Translations under genes and position numbers: made by a program
DNA from: JANSYA01 sp965243385
Lineage (GTDB): Bacteria; Spirochaetota; Leptospiria; Leptospirales; Leptonemataceae
Direction of reading: 5' to 3'
NCBI GenBank assembly: GCA_965243385.1
Contig: CBDEUV010000002.1
Span: forward strand, 1,798,001-1,862,000
DNA: 64,000 nucleotides
Part shown: piece by piece, positions 43,701 through 51,218 of the stretch
How positions within the stretch are numbered: the stretch's first letter is position 1
Layout: each line of letters starts with the position of its first letter
Notes under the pieces: model-generated
Databases searched by the model: none
What the model was told of the DNA's origin: nothing
The model's input: only the letters and a program-made list of their open reading frames with translations

Positions 43701-46700
43701 GATGAGAGCCGTCCCTTACTGTTCGTATATTCGTCGTAGCGATACTGAGTCTCGCGCCCGTCGCTGAATACTCGACTCGCCACCCGGCCGATGGAGTCGT
43801 AGCTGAGAGTCTCGGTCTCGCCGCGCGCGTCGGTGATGCGAAAGGTTCGCCCGAACGCGTCGTATTCGATGCTGCGCTGGCCGCTGTGCGTATAATTCGT
43901 GCCCGTTGTGCGCCCCATTTGATCGTAGCTCAGAACGGTGTTCGCGCCCGGGTCGGAGGTGCGGGTCAAACGCCCGGCTCCGTCGTAAACGAAATTCTGA
44001 ACGCGGCCGTCTCCGTGATCCGTCCGACGGGTATTTCCGCGAGCGTCCTTTCGGAACACTGTGGTCAGGGTCTTGCCGTCGGCCCCTTTGCGAACCATCG
44101 TTTCTTTCAGAACGCAACCATCGCAGGCTCCGGTATCGATCGAGTACGTATAATCGATCTGGATTCCGTTTAACTGTCTGCGCCGAACCGGCCGGCCCTT
44201 ATCATCGAAAGTATGAATGCTCAGGGGAATCGGGGACGATTCGTAATGCGGCAGCTCGTGATTGACCAGCCCGGAGCCCGGAACGCCGTAACTGAATCGT
44301 TCGATGATCGGCGAACCGCCGTCGCTGCCGTCGACGCGCCTGAAGTGCATTCGCCCGAAGACGTCCAGATGCTCGGTGATTTCTTCGTACTTGTTCGCCT
44401 CGGAATAACGCCGCGTCGTTTTAATCTGATAGGGGTCGTTGCCCGCGTACGTCGTTCGTTCCAGCAGAACCTCGCCGGAGCCGTCCGGACGCGGGCCGTA
44501 ACGTTCGTACGGACGGCCGTTGCCGTCGTACGTCAGGCGAATTTTCAGCCCGTTCGGATCGACCATTTCCGTCAGCTGGCCGTACGCCGGCTCGTGTTTG
44601 AGCGTGGTCTTGTGACTGACCGAACCGCCTTTGACCGTCTCCGAAATCGGGTACATCTTGTAAGTGTTTTCGTATTCGATTTCCGTCCAGGTGCCGTCCG
44701 GCTCGGTGATTTTCGTTATATTGCCCTGATTATCATATTCGAAACTCTGGCCCAGCCACTGCTGGTGTTGCTCATCGTAAGATTCCGTTTTTACCACGAG
44801 CATTTTGGAGGACCACGAAGACGTCGGCGAATATTCTTTGCGAGTGCGACTGAGAATTCCCTGACAACTATTGCAGGCGTCGTCGCAGGATTTCGCAATC
44901 GTCACGGTCTTCGGAAAGCCGAGACGATATACCCGGCGGTCGGGACCGATGTGGTTTTCATAGGTCGTGCAGGTGGTAATGTCGTCCGCGGAAGTAGCGG
45001 TCGAACCCCGGTCGACCAATCGCAGGACGTCGCCGTATTGATTACGCACATAGGTTTTTTCCGTTTTATAAGAATTGCTGCCTTCGTAATGCGTCACGGT
45101 TTCTTTTTGCAGAGCCTGAAACGCCGTCGGATGGTTCCCGGCCGGCCGCGAATCCGTGTATACGAATTCGCTTTTCATCAGCATATTCGTGCCCTTGCGA
45201 ACGTGCACTTCTACGGGCATATGATTGTACGGATACACCCGCGAAAACTTGCGAACGGTCAGCAAGTCCTTGAGCTTATCATGCGCACGAATCGTCTCGA
45301 AGCCAAGCGAACCCCGACCGTCTGCGGCGAATTCCAGGCCCACGTACTCATAGGCCGTTTTGGAGAATTCCCGGGTGAGAAAGCGATCGCTTTCGACGAA
45401 TTCCGACACGACCTTCATCGACGGCGTCATCCAGCGATAGGGATAGTTTTTGCGGGCCGGCCTGGTGTGGATCACCTTTCCGGTAGCCGGGTTCAGCGTG
45501 CGATCGTTCAATCGCATATAGGTGATGGCGATGTCACGCCCGTTCCCTTCGGAGATCGAAGCCAGTATCGGCGCGCCCCGATGGAGATTCAGGTGCCGTT
45601 CCAGGCGGACATGCGAACCCTTTAATTCATTCGCCGGCGAGTAATCGGGCAAACCGTCGCCGTTAAAATCTTCGACCACGCCGACGTTTTGCGTAATGTG
45701 ATGGCTGTTGTTGTAGTTCGTCAAACCGCCCGGTAACTGGTAGCCGGAATTCACAAACGATTTTCCGTTATGATGAAACACCAGTTGGTGATAGCCGGTC
45801 GGCGTCGGGCAACTGTGCATTTTCAGGCAGCGCCCCATGACGAAGTCGGGCCGGTCGTCGCCGTTAAAATCGACGAAGGTTCCGGAGACGGAATAGTCCG
45901 AGGGCTTCAGACCAGTGGTGCGATACATGATCATCAGGCCCGGCAGACGATAGCCCGCGTCGACGAAACCCGATGCGGTTCCGTGATAGATTTTCGTATT
46001 CGCCAGGTGCGGCGTGAGCGCCTGGTCTTCGCGGCCGGACCCGCGCGTATAATCGAGCAGGCCGTCGCCGTTAATTTCCGCGAGGACCCCGTGCGGGCGT
46101 CCTTCGTATTCGGTGCGACTGTTATAGTGGACCGCGCCCGGCAATTCGTAACCGGCCGCTTCGAAACCGCTTCCGGTTCCGTGCCAGACTTTCAGATCCC
46201 GGGTGCCGTCGGTCCACTCCGTGGCCCGGGAATAATCGACGAGCCCGTCGCCGTTCATATCTTCCAGAACGCCTTCCGCGACGGACTTAAATCCACCGTT
46301 CTCCACCAGAAAATACGGATTGGGCAGTTGAAAACTCTGTTGTTGAAAGCCGTTCCCGGTGTGAAAATATACGTTGTGCTTTTGCGCCGCGCAATCCGCG
46401 CCTTCTTCGCAGATGGCGTTCACATAATCCAGTCGGCCGTCGCCGTTGAAATCCTTGAGCAGACCGTCGGTGCGCGCTTCGAATTTTCCGGAATCGCTGT
46501 AGAATAGCCGATCCGGCAACGAATAACCCGAGTCGACGAATCCGCTTCCGGTGCCGTGCCAGACTTTCAACAGACAATTCGACTGGCCTTTAATACAATT
46601 GGCCCTGCTGAAGTCCGGCAGGCCGTCGCCGTTAATATCGGCGACCACCCCTTCGGTGATAAAACGATTCCCATGACGATCGTTGTAAAAGACCCGCCCC

Positions 46701-48055
46701 GGCAGGTCGTAATTGGCGTAGGTGAAGCCGGTCTTCGAGCCATGATAGACTTTCTTATCGCATTTGTTGTCATTCCAGCAGGTGGCCGCCGAAAAATCCA
46801 TAAAGCCGTCGCCGTTGAAATCCGCGTACACGCCTTCCGTCTTGGTATTGGCCGAACTGTTTCTATTAAAATAAAGTTTGCGTACGTTACCGTCCGCCGC
46901 CAGATCGATCTTATCCGGAGAAGTCGTCGGTTCCGCCTGCCAGTTAAAATCAGTCGGAGCGAAGCACTCGCCCTGCCCGCATTCCGTGATCGAAACCAGA
47001 CGGCTGGCCGGATACAGATCGTCTGCATAAGTCAATCGGTATTCTTTTACCGTCGAATTGGACACGCTCGTAACGATTCGATTTAAGCGACGGTTCTTTT
47101 TCATCGGCGCGAAAGGCGCCTGGATCTTGATCGATCTGGGGTCCGAGTCCGGGAAAACCGTATACTCGAATTTGATCTTTTTGCCGCCGTAATTGATTTC
47201 GTCCGGATAGTACGAATAATCGCCATGCGACTGGATGTGGCTGTTGGTATTCGGAGAACGATTCGAACCTTCGCTCTGGTTCAAGTACTTAAAAGTCACG
47301 AAATTACCGTCATCGGTGTTGTCGTGGATCATATTGAGCGCCCAGACGCTGACCTGGCCGTTACCCGCGAGTATGCGCGGATTGTCCGACACCGTGAAAC
47401 CGAAGTAGAACACGGCGCCGTCTTTGCGCTGCATAAAGAATCCGCGCGGCCCCCGGAAGGTCGTGGTTTGCGCGGGATTCCCATCGTCCCGGAAGGTGCT
47501 GTCGTACGGAGCGACCGAGGTGATCCGCGTGAAGTTATCGCGATAGAGTCGATACTCCGCGCCGTCCTGATTCGGATCGCCGTTAACTAAGATCAAACGT
47601 TCACCGTCCAGGCAAAACGCGTCGCCGTTATCGTAACGCACGCCGCGAACATAGCCGTCGTGAAACATAGTGCGCGCGCAACGGTGAATTCTGGGGAGCC
47701 CGGCCAGCTGAAAACCGTAACCAAGAAAGCCGTCGCGGCTATGACTGTTGTACGCGAGACTGAGTTGCGGCAAGAGGTCGTTGCGCGAGCGGGGAAGCGT
47801 CAACGGGAAACTATAGCTGGCCTGGCCGCCGGAGTCGACTTCAAAGTGTCCGCGGGTTCCTCCCGAGACCGTTCCATTCGAACTGGCAACGAGTTGTTCT
47901 TCCTGCCGGGCGCCGGGAACCAGCAAAGCCGCGGCGAATATAAACAATGCAATTATACGAAGCTTACGATTATGGATCGCTGCTTTCGCGCGTGCGAAGC
48001 GATTCAGAGAAATACTCCGGGTCCGTCGAGACGAATAGTGTTTCCTGGTTTTCAT
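40760..48055 (-). CDS. giant Rhs polymorphic toxin: SpvB, FG-GAP, Rhs, Hint and LHH nuclease
   Basis: A 2431-residue exported protein. A hydrophobic N-terminal segment (RIIALFIFAAALLVPGA) is followed by a SpvB/TcaC-like domain (about 55-290), FG-GAP/VCBS repeats (about 400-805, with DFNGDGRLDY-type units), long Rhs/YD repeats and the Rhs core (PVVGRFISADSY, NRYQYAGNNPVTFQDPDGH). Two membrane segments (about 1805-1835 and 1848-1864) interrupt the Rhs region. A Hint autoprotease spans Cys2169 (CFAAGTLVET) to VHN at 2310. The last 120 residues are an HNH/Endo VII-type LHH nuclease (LHH at 2363-2365, then RNQTPDGPLDEMTRTDH and DRQEFAAQRKTYWQDEW). ATG 48055 has GGAGG upstream. Two immunity-type genes follow. 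The protein most likely delivers a DNase released by Hint cleavage. Confidence 0.92.
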   Translation of the reverse strand: MKTRKHYSSRRTRSISLNRFARAKAAIHNRKLRIIALFIFAAALLVPGARQEEQLVASSNGTVSGGTRGHFEVDSGGQASYSFPLTLPRSRNDLLPQLSLAYNSHSRDGFLGYGFQLAGLPRIHRCARTMFHDGYVRGVRYDNGDAFCLDGERLILVNGDPNQDGAEYRLYRDNFTRITSVAPYDSTFRDDGNPAQTTTFRGPRGFFMQRKDGAVFYFGFTVSDNPRILAGNGQVSVWALNMIHDNTDDGNFVTFKYLNQSEGSNRSPNTNSHIQSHGDYSYYPDEINYGGKKIKFEYTVFPDSDPRSIKIQAPFAPMKKNRRLNRIVTSVSNSTVKEYRLTYADDLYPASRLVSITECGQGECFAPTDFNWQAEPTTSPDKIDLAADGNVRKLYFNRNSSANTKTEGVYADFNGDGFMDFSAATCWNDNKCDKKVYHGSKTGFTYANYDLPGRVFYNDRHGNRFITEGVVADINGDGLPDFSRANCIKGQSNCLLKVWHGTGSGFVDSGYSLPDRLFYSDSGKFEARTDGLLKDFNGDGRLDYVNAICEEGADCAAQKHNVYFHTGNGFQQQSFQLPNPYFLVENGGFKSVAEGVLEDMNGDGLVDYSRATEWTDGTRDLKVWHGTGSGFEAAGYELPGAVHYNSRTEYEGRPHGVLAEINGDGLLDYTRGSGREDQALTPHLANTKIYHGTASGFVDAGYRLPGLMIMYRTTGLKPSDYSVSGTFVDFNGDDRPDFVMGRCLKMHSCPTPTGYHQLVFHHNGKSFVNSGYQLPGGLTNYNNSHHITQNVGVVEDFNGDGLPDYSPANELKGSHVRLERHLNLHRGAPILASISEGNGRDIAITYMRLNDRTLNPATGKVIHTRPARKNYPYRWMTPSMKVVSEFVESDRFLTREFSKTAYEYVGLEFAADGRGSLGFETIRAHDKLKDLLTVRKFSRVYPYNHMPVEVHVRKGTNMLMKSEFVYTDSRPAGNHPTAFQALQKETVTHYEGSNSYKTEKTYVRNQYGDVLRLVDRGSTATSADDITTCTTYENHIGPDRRVYRLGFPKTVTIAKSCDDACNSCQGILSRTRKEYSPTSSWSSKMLVVKTESYDEQHQQWLGQSFEYDNQGNITKITEPDGTWTEIEYENTYKMYPISETVKGGSVSHKTTLKHEPAYGQLTEMVDPNGLKIRLTYDGNGRPYERYGPRPDGSGEVLLERTTYAGNDPYQIKTTRRYSEANKYEEITEHLDVFGRMHFRRVDGSDGGSPIIERFSYGVPGSGLVNHELPHYESSPIPLSIHTFDDKGRPVRRRQLNGIQIDYTYSIDTGACDGCVLKETMVRKGADGKTLTTVFRKDARGNTRRTDHGDGRVQNFVYDGAGRLTRTSDPGANTVLSYDQMGRTTGTNYTHSGQRSIEYDAFGRTFRITDARGETETLSYDSIGRVASRVFSDGRETQYRYDEYTNSKGRLSSAWTTVDGVETYRVRYAYDIYGRESQKTIRHDGQDYSFQSTYDRAGQPVELRYPDGRVVTQNYDARGRLADIKLDNNLFAEYNNYSAGGEPGEIRYSNGAEADYDYNLYERLESSTLRGRDANAQLTTLVDQSYTYNGLQLLKKIDDLNGGAGRPENDITFNFDKRGFLTQASSDAYGTKKYSYDKQGNLTNKGGTSLSYTGHRLKSGGGWSYKYDASGNRIEKKRSGKTWAYKWSAKGLLLETKLNGQLKTENAYDPFGERIKRIEYLDSGVRTSHYLGDLMEIVDHGGGATQSTIYILGPNGRIASITGSPSSASLLAPLMLAGLFGNQSLYHSWKRMTLGLEYLASLPGSELYIKYALLALFALLILGLYIYFQFLYERHARRPAYLRYNRRLAPGIPALIIVFFSFSVMNCQNDRPGQLASLIDGIGDVTELENGLLYAQLSGMSGPGAGYPVAGTYFYHRDRTNSVAVVTDALGQEVSYTSYLPYGQIHQASTTGSDISRYKFAGQELDSASNLIYFSSRFYDPVVGRFISADSYVMGGPEMYPAILNRYQYAGNNPVTFQDPDGHFFGLLAFTLIALGVAYLSGSAAGGSWNPLHWGAKGWGTALVTVAGFALGFGIGAVATSLGSMLALEAMLGGAQSVAMAAIQGKTGVDLLRAGLIGAAIGFASAGLASGIAAAYRGLRGAGGALESAVAGEATEAESTGVAARRSSECFAAGTLVETAEGLRPIESIRVGDRVLSRKSDASGEREFKAVTKLFITPDNEIGELQLRSADDAKGQQRESFQVTHEHPFYVQDRGWLEAGKLEAGDVVIAHGGSFEVASGWRRTGTTTTYNFEVAEFHTYYVGESRVWVHNVCETRAMARKRNAETAFGLNDTGGRRIPNEELHGPPPRRGRAPIGNDDHPVELHHRNQTPDGPLDEMTRTDHRLGENYSRNHPNTGQTPSLIDRQEFAAQRKTYWQDEWDSGRFRGLKRSR

Positions 48056-48186
48056 GGCGAGCCTCCAGGAACGAGGCTACGCCGGCTTGCGGCCCGGCGC
48101 GAAAACGAATGCGGGCCGGGTACAGGAAAAAACGAAAGAGTCTCCCAATAGGGGATTGGCGAAAGCTACCGGAGTACGACTGACAG

Positions 48187-48588
48187 TCAGAGGTCCTGGC
48201 CGAAGGACAGCATATGGCCGTCCGGGTCTTTCATGGTGAATTCGAGCATGCCGTAAAAGGTTTCTTCCAGCGGCGTCAGTTCGTAATTCTTACTCGATAG
48301 ATCTTTGTGCAAGGCCCGCACATCGTCGGGATAGAAATAGTAGATCGCAGAGAAATGATGCTCCGCCTTTTTGACCTGCGCGAGCAACTGCGGTCCGTCT
48401 TCCGTGCCGGCGAGCATCAGCTCGACTGGATTGGAACCGCCGCCGCCGTGCCGCAGCGTACACCAGTTCCATTCCTCGACTTTGTCGGCCTCGCTGACGA
48501 GCTCGAAACCGAGCGCGTCGCGATAAAATTCCAGGCTGCGGCGTATATCGCTCACGGCCAGCATCGGGATCATACTCGAGAAGCGCAT
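48187..48588 (-). CDS. VOC-family (glyoxalase-fold) protein
   Basis: A 133-residue VOC protein: MIPMLAVSDIRRSLEFYRDA starts the first module, and FYGMLEFTMKDPDGHMLSFG is the typical end with the metal-binding Glu. The centre (GSNPVELMLAGTEDGPQLLA, HHFSAIYYFYPDDVRALHKD) fits fosfomycin/bleomycin-resistance-like members. An in-frame extension to 48696 exists, but it runs into the 182-bp repeat array and is not homologous, so the start is placed at ATG 48588 (ATG 48573 is possible). No operon partner: the Rhs gene ends its own unit upstream and the repeat array lies behind. Confidence 0.8.
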   Translation of the reverse strand: MRFSSMIPMLAVSDIRRSLEFYRDALGFELVSEADKVEEWNWCTLRHGGGGSNPVELMLAGTEDGPQLLAQVKKAEHHFSAIYYFYPDDVRALHKDLSSKNYELTPLEETFYGMLEFTMKDPDGHMLSFGQDL

Positions 48589-48630
48589 CTGCGCAGGAGC
48601 TGCGAAATCGAAAGAATTGTCCAGCGAATT

Positions 48631-49243
48631 GCAGCGATGCGTCGCGATGAGCCATCCAAAAAATCCGTGCAATCGGTGGCATCCGTGGCAAATCATAAGT
48701 CGGCGAATCGCGCTGGCACTCGTACTCCCGCCTCATCTACTGAAAAACCAGAACGTCACCAGCTGAGAGTATTAGCCACGGATGGTGCGGATTACACGGA
48801 TGAAAGGGAAGGCAGCGATGCGTCGCGATGACCCAACCAAAAAATCCGTGCCATCGGTCTCATCCGTGGCAAATCATGAGCTGGCGAATCGCGCTGGCAC
48901 CCGTACTCCCGCCTCATCTACTGAAAAATCAGGGCGGTTACCAGCGGAGAGTATTAGCCACGGATGGTAAGGATTACACGGATGAAAGTGAAGGCCGCGA
49001 TGCGTCGCGATGAGCTAACCAAAAAATCCGTGCCATCGGTGTCATCCGTGGCAGATCATGAGCTGGCGAATCGCGCTGGCACCCGTACTCCCGCCTCATC
49101 TACTGAAAAATCAGGGCGGTTACCAGCGGAGAGTATTAGCCACGGATGGTGCGGATTACACGGATGAAAGTGAAGGCCGCGATGCGTCGCGATGAGCTAA
49201 CCAAAAAATCCGTGCCATCGGTGTCATCCGTGGCAAATCATGA
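48631..49243. repeat. tandem array of 181-182-bp units (three full, one partial)
   Basis: Units start at 48631, 48812, 48994 and 49176. The period is 181, 182 and 182 bases, and the fourth copy stops after about 68 bases. Each unit begins GCMGCGATGCGTCGCGATGA, contains ATCCGTG-type motifs in direct order and, later, their complement (CCACGGATG...ACACGGATG), so each unit can fold on itself. Short in-frame openings of about 60 codons occur in all copies but show no start signals and no protein-like conservation, so the array is treated as non-coding. The core motif also occurs at 18622-18650. Confidence 0.9.
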
Positions 49244-49259
49244 GTTGCGAACCTGAGCT

Positions 49260-49304
49260 TCAGTCGGCAGCGACGACTAATTCACCGCCGACTCCCTGAG
49301 TCGG
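49260..49304 (-). pseudogene. relic of a duplicated maoC C-terminus
   Basis: Downstream of the maoC-like stop, on the same strand, the sequence encodes VGGELVVAAD followed by TGA (49260-49262). The true gene ends VGGELIVLAD and TGA. Nucleotides match at about three quarters of positions over 34 bases. Only the last dozen codons remain, next to the repeat array. Confidence 0.65.
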
Positions 49305-49318
49305 TGCTCCCCTAACCA

Positions 49319-49347
49319 GTATTAGCAGACTCTCAGTCTGCTAATAC
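49319..49347. terminator. 13-bp perfect hairpin over the maoC stop codon
   Basis: GTATTAGCAGACT (49319-49331) pairs perfectly with AGTCTGCTAATAC (49335-49347) around CTC. The right arm encodes the final VLAD residues of the dehydratase and its stop. A second stem, CCGACTC/GAGTCGG (49288-49304), follows 14 bases on. Together they are the likely terminator. Confidence 0.6.
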
Positions 49348-49764
49348 GATTAATTCTCCACCGACTTTCACTTCGTCTTCGCCTTCCGCGTTTTTCGCGA
49401 CGGCTTCCACGGCAACGGTCAGCAGCTTTTCGCCGTCGACTTCTTTCTTGCGTTTGATCTTGCCGCGGCAGATGATCGCTTCGCCGGGCCGGCTCATGCC
49501 GCGAAATTTTACGCCGAAGCTTTTGACCTGCTGGGGCGGCGCCCAGTCGGACCAGAAACGGCCGAGCTGCGCCATAACGTACATTCCGTGCGCGATCGTG
49601 CCGCCCAGGCCGACTTCGTTGGCGAAATCCGGATCGGTGTGGATCGGATTAAAATCGCCCGAAGCGCCGGCGTAGCGCACGAGATCCATATGTTTGATCG
49701 GCTCGCCCTTCGACTCGGGAAGCTCGGCGCCGACTTCGTAATCGTCAAATTTAATACGTTTCAT
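49333..49764 (-). CDS. MaoC-like (R)-hydratase/dehydratase, HadB type
   Basis: A 143-residue hot-dog-fold protein with the hydratase-2 motif complete: Asp37 and His42 in GDFNPIHTDPDFANEVGLGG, followed by IAHGMYVMAQLGRF. These are the catalytic residues for hydrating trans-2-enoyl thioesters or dehydrating 3-hydroxyacyl thioesters. The partner 49796-50254 upstream (31 bases) has a hot-dog fold without this dyad, giving the HadA (structural)/HadB (catalytic) arrangement of fatty-acid or mycolate-type dehydratases. The last codons form part of a terminator hairpin, and a relic of a second copy lies downstream. Confidence 0.9.
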   Translation of the reverse strand: MKRIKFDDYEVGAELPESKGEPIKHMDLVRYAGASGDFNPIHTDPDFANEVGLGGTIAHGMYVMAQLGRFWSDWAPPQQVKSFGVKFRGMSRPGEAIICRGKIKRKKEVDGEKLLTVAVEAVAKNAEGEDEVKVGGELIVLAD

Positions 49765-49795
49765 TTATAATATCCTCCAGACTGCGACCGCACGC

Positions 49796-50254
49796 TTATT
49801 TCTCGCCGTCTTCAGGCGGACGAATGACGATGCCCATCACCGCTTCGATCATGGTTTCGCCTTTTTCGTTATTGAACAGGGTCTTAAAGGTCACCATGTT
49901 CATCTTACCGATCTTCACTTCGATCACTTCGCCCGCGGCGTGGATCATCGTGCCGGGGTATACGGGTTTGAGATAGGTATACTCCTCTTTCATGTGCAGC
50001 AGGCGTTCGATGTCGATGCCCAGGGTCGACATATCGCTCCAGATCTTCGGATAACCCCAGAACTGAAAAGCGGTCTGAAAGGTAGGCGGGATCGGCGTGT
50101 CTTCGAAGCCGGCGGCTTTCGCGGCTTCGGGATCGCGGTAAATCGGATTCTCTTCGCCGATGGCGATGCAGAATTCCTGCACTTTGCCGCGTTCGACGGC
50201 GAAGGTATACGGATCGAGTTTTGTTCCGACAATATCTTTACTGAGTTCAGGCAT
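49796..50254 (-). CDS. hot-dog dehydratase partner, HadA/FAS1-like MaoC N-terminal type
   Basis: A 152-residue protein from ATG 50254. MPELSKDIVGTKLDPYTFAV, VQEFCIAIGEENPIYRDPEA and KAAGFEDTPIPPTFQTAFQF are typical of the MaoC-dehydratase N-terminal domain (HadA/HadC). The Asp-x-x-x-x-His catalytic dyad of the active subunit is absent, so it should only shape the acyl tunnel with the HadB-like partner. An in-frame ATG at 50299 would add 15 residues not usual in the family. It is first in the two-gene unit. Confidence 0.88.
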   Translation of the reverse strand: MPELSKDIVGTKLDPYTFAVERGKVQEFCIAIGEENPIYRDPEAAKAAGFEDTPIPPTFQTAFQFWGYPKIWSDMSTLGIDIERLLHMKEEYTYLKPVYPGTMIHAAGEVIEVKIGKMNMVTFKTLFNNEKGETMIEAVMGIVIRPPEDGEK

Positions 50255-50370
50255 AGCCCGGCCAATTTCCGGGCCGCCGGAATTCGGGTCAAGCCCCATT
50301 TCTGCCCTACCGGTCAGAATAATAGTTGGGTATCGTCCTGCAGGGCGGAGAGAGGGATGCTACGACTCTT

Positions 50371-50421
50371 CCTCTGCCTTCGGCAGAGCTCGCAGGCGCG
50401 TTGCGCCTGCTGTGGGCCCGG
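50371..50421. repeat. REP-like double-hairpin element, copy 2
   Basis: Second copy of 18284-18333: stems TCTGCC/GGCAGA (50373-50387, loop TTC) and GCAGGCGC/GCGCCTGC (50392-50410, loop GTT). The second stem carries a compensatory A-T to G-C pair change relative to copy 1. It lies just downstream of 50452-51099 and upstream of the HadA-like gene. Confidence 0.65.
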
Positions 50422-50451
50422 ACGTGGCCTGTCGTGTAACCATCGCCGCGC

Positions 50452-51099
50452 TCAGATCGTGCGCAGGGACGCGACGACTTTGCGAAATTCGGGCCGGTAG
50501 CGTTCCAATAAACTCGGATGCGTCCAGAAGGTCAGGCGCAGGTTGAAACCGCTTTCGAGCGCGATATACTCCACGAAGACCAGCCCGGTCTGCGGATGCG
50601 TCGCCTCCCATTCGACCATGTCGCGGCCCGCGATCGTGACCCGGGTCTGGCGCACGAGATCCACTTCGCTTTTGTTAATGTCGATGATCACCGTCGCGTA
50701 GTCGTCCACGGGCACGTTCAGGTTTTCCGTCGTAACGCGCGCCCCGACGATATTGTTCAGATGCGCGGCCAGCAGCACCTCCTGACCGTTCTGCTCCATA
50801 ACCTGAATGGAATCGCGAAAATCCGAACGCATATCGGCGACGCGGCCCCAGACCACCCAGCGCGGATCGAAATCGAGCGCGAAACCGATCACCGGATTCT
50901 CGTAGCGCGAAGTGCCGCCCGCCGTTCGCGCGACTTTGCTGCCGGGTTTCGCGGAAGTCGCGGACGAGGAATCCTGGCCGGAATTCGCGGTCGAGGCGGA
51001 TTTCGCGTTTGAGCCCGGTGTCGCACACGAGACGAGCGAAGCCGCTCCGACAACGGTGCACACGACGACGAATAGAGAATAAACTATGAGACCTCTCAT
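50452..51099 (-). CDS. lipoprotein of unknown function
   Basis: A 215-residue lipoprotein: signal YSLFVVVCTVVGAASLVSC with the modified Cys, a Ser/Ala/Asn-rich linker, then a compact domain that begins RYENPVIGFALDFDPRW. The fold pattern (NPVIGFALDF, VLLAAHLNNIVGARV, VTIAGRDMVEWEATHP, FVEYIALESGFNLRLTFWTH) resembles the PsbP/DUF-type lipid- or hydrophobic-binding domains found in many bacterial lipoproteins. ATG 51099 is preferred over GTG 51108. It is monocistronic as far as can be seen, followed by the REP-like element. Role unknown. Confidence 0.7.
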   Translation of the reverse strand: MRGLIVYSLFVVVCTVVGAASLVSCATPGSNAKSASTANSGQDSSSATSAKPGSKVARTAGGTSRYENPVIGFALDFDPRWVVWGRVADMRSDFRDSIQVMEQNGQEVLLAAHLNNIVGARVTTENLNVPVDDYATVIIDINKSEVDLVRQTRVTIAGRDMVEWEATHPQTGLVFVEYIALESGFNLRLTFWTHPSLLERYRPEFRKVVASLRTI

Positions 51100-51218
51100 A
51101 AACTGCACGGCGAACTCCAGAAGCGATTTGCTTTCAGCATTTTACGCCCTGTATATCGCACGGCCTCTCGAACGTCCATACGAAAGTTACGCGTGTCGCG
51201 CGGCCGCATCTGCTTCGA

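Noticed and set aside
48589..48696. In-frame N-terminal extension of the VOC protein
   Set aside because: The extension runs into repeat unit 1 and is not VOC-like; starts at 48588 or 48573 fit the family.
48782..49167. Several 60-67-codon openings that recur in each repeat unit
   Set aside because: They repeat only because the DNA repeats; no start signals and no protein-type conservation.
48631..49243. CRISPR array
   Set aside because: Units are about 182 bp and nearly identical throughout; there are no short repeats with unique spacers and no cas genes.
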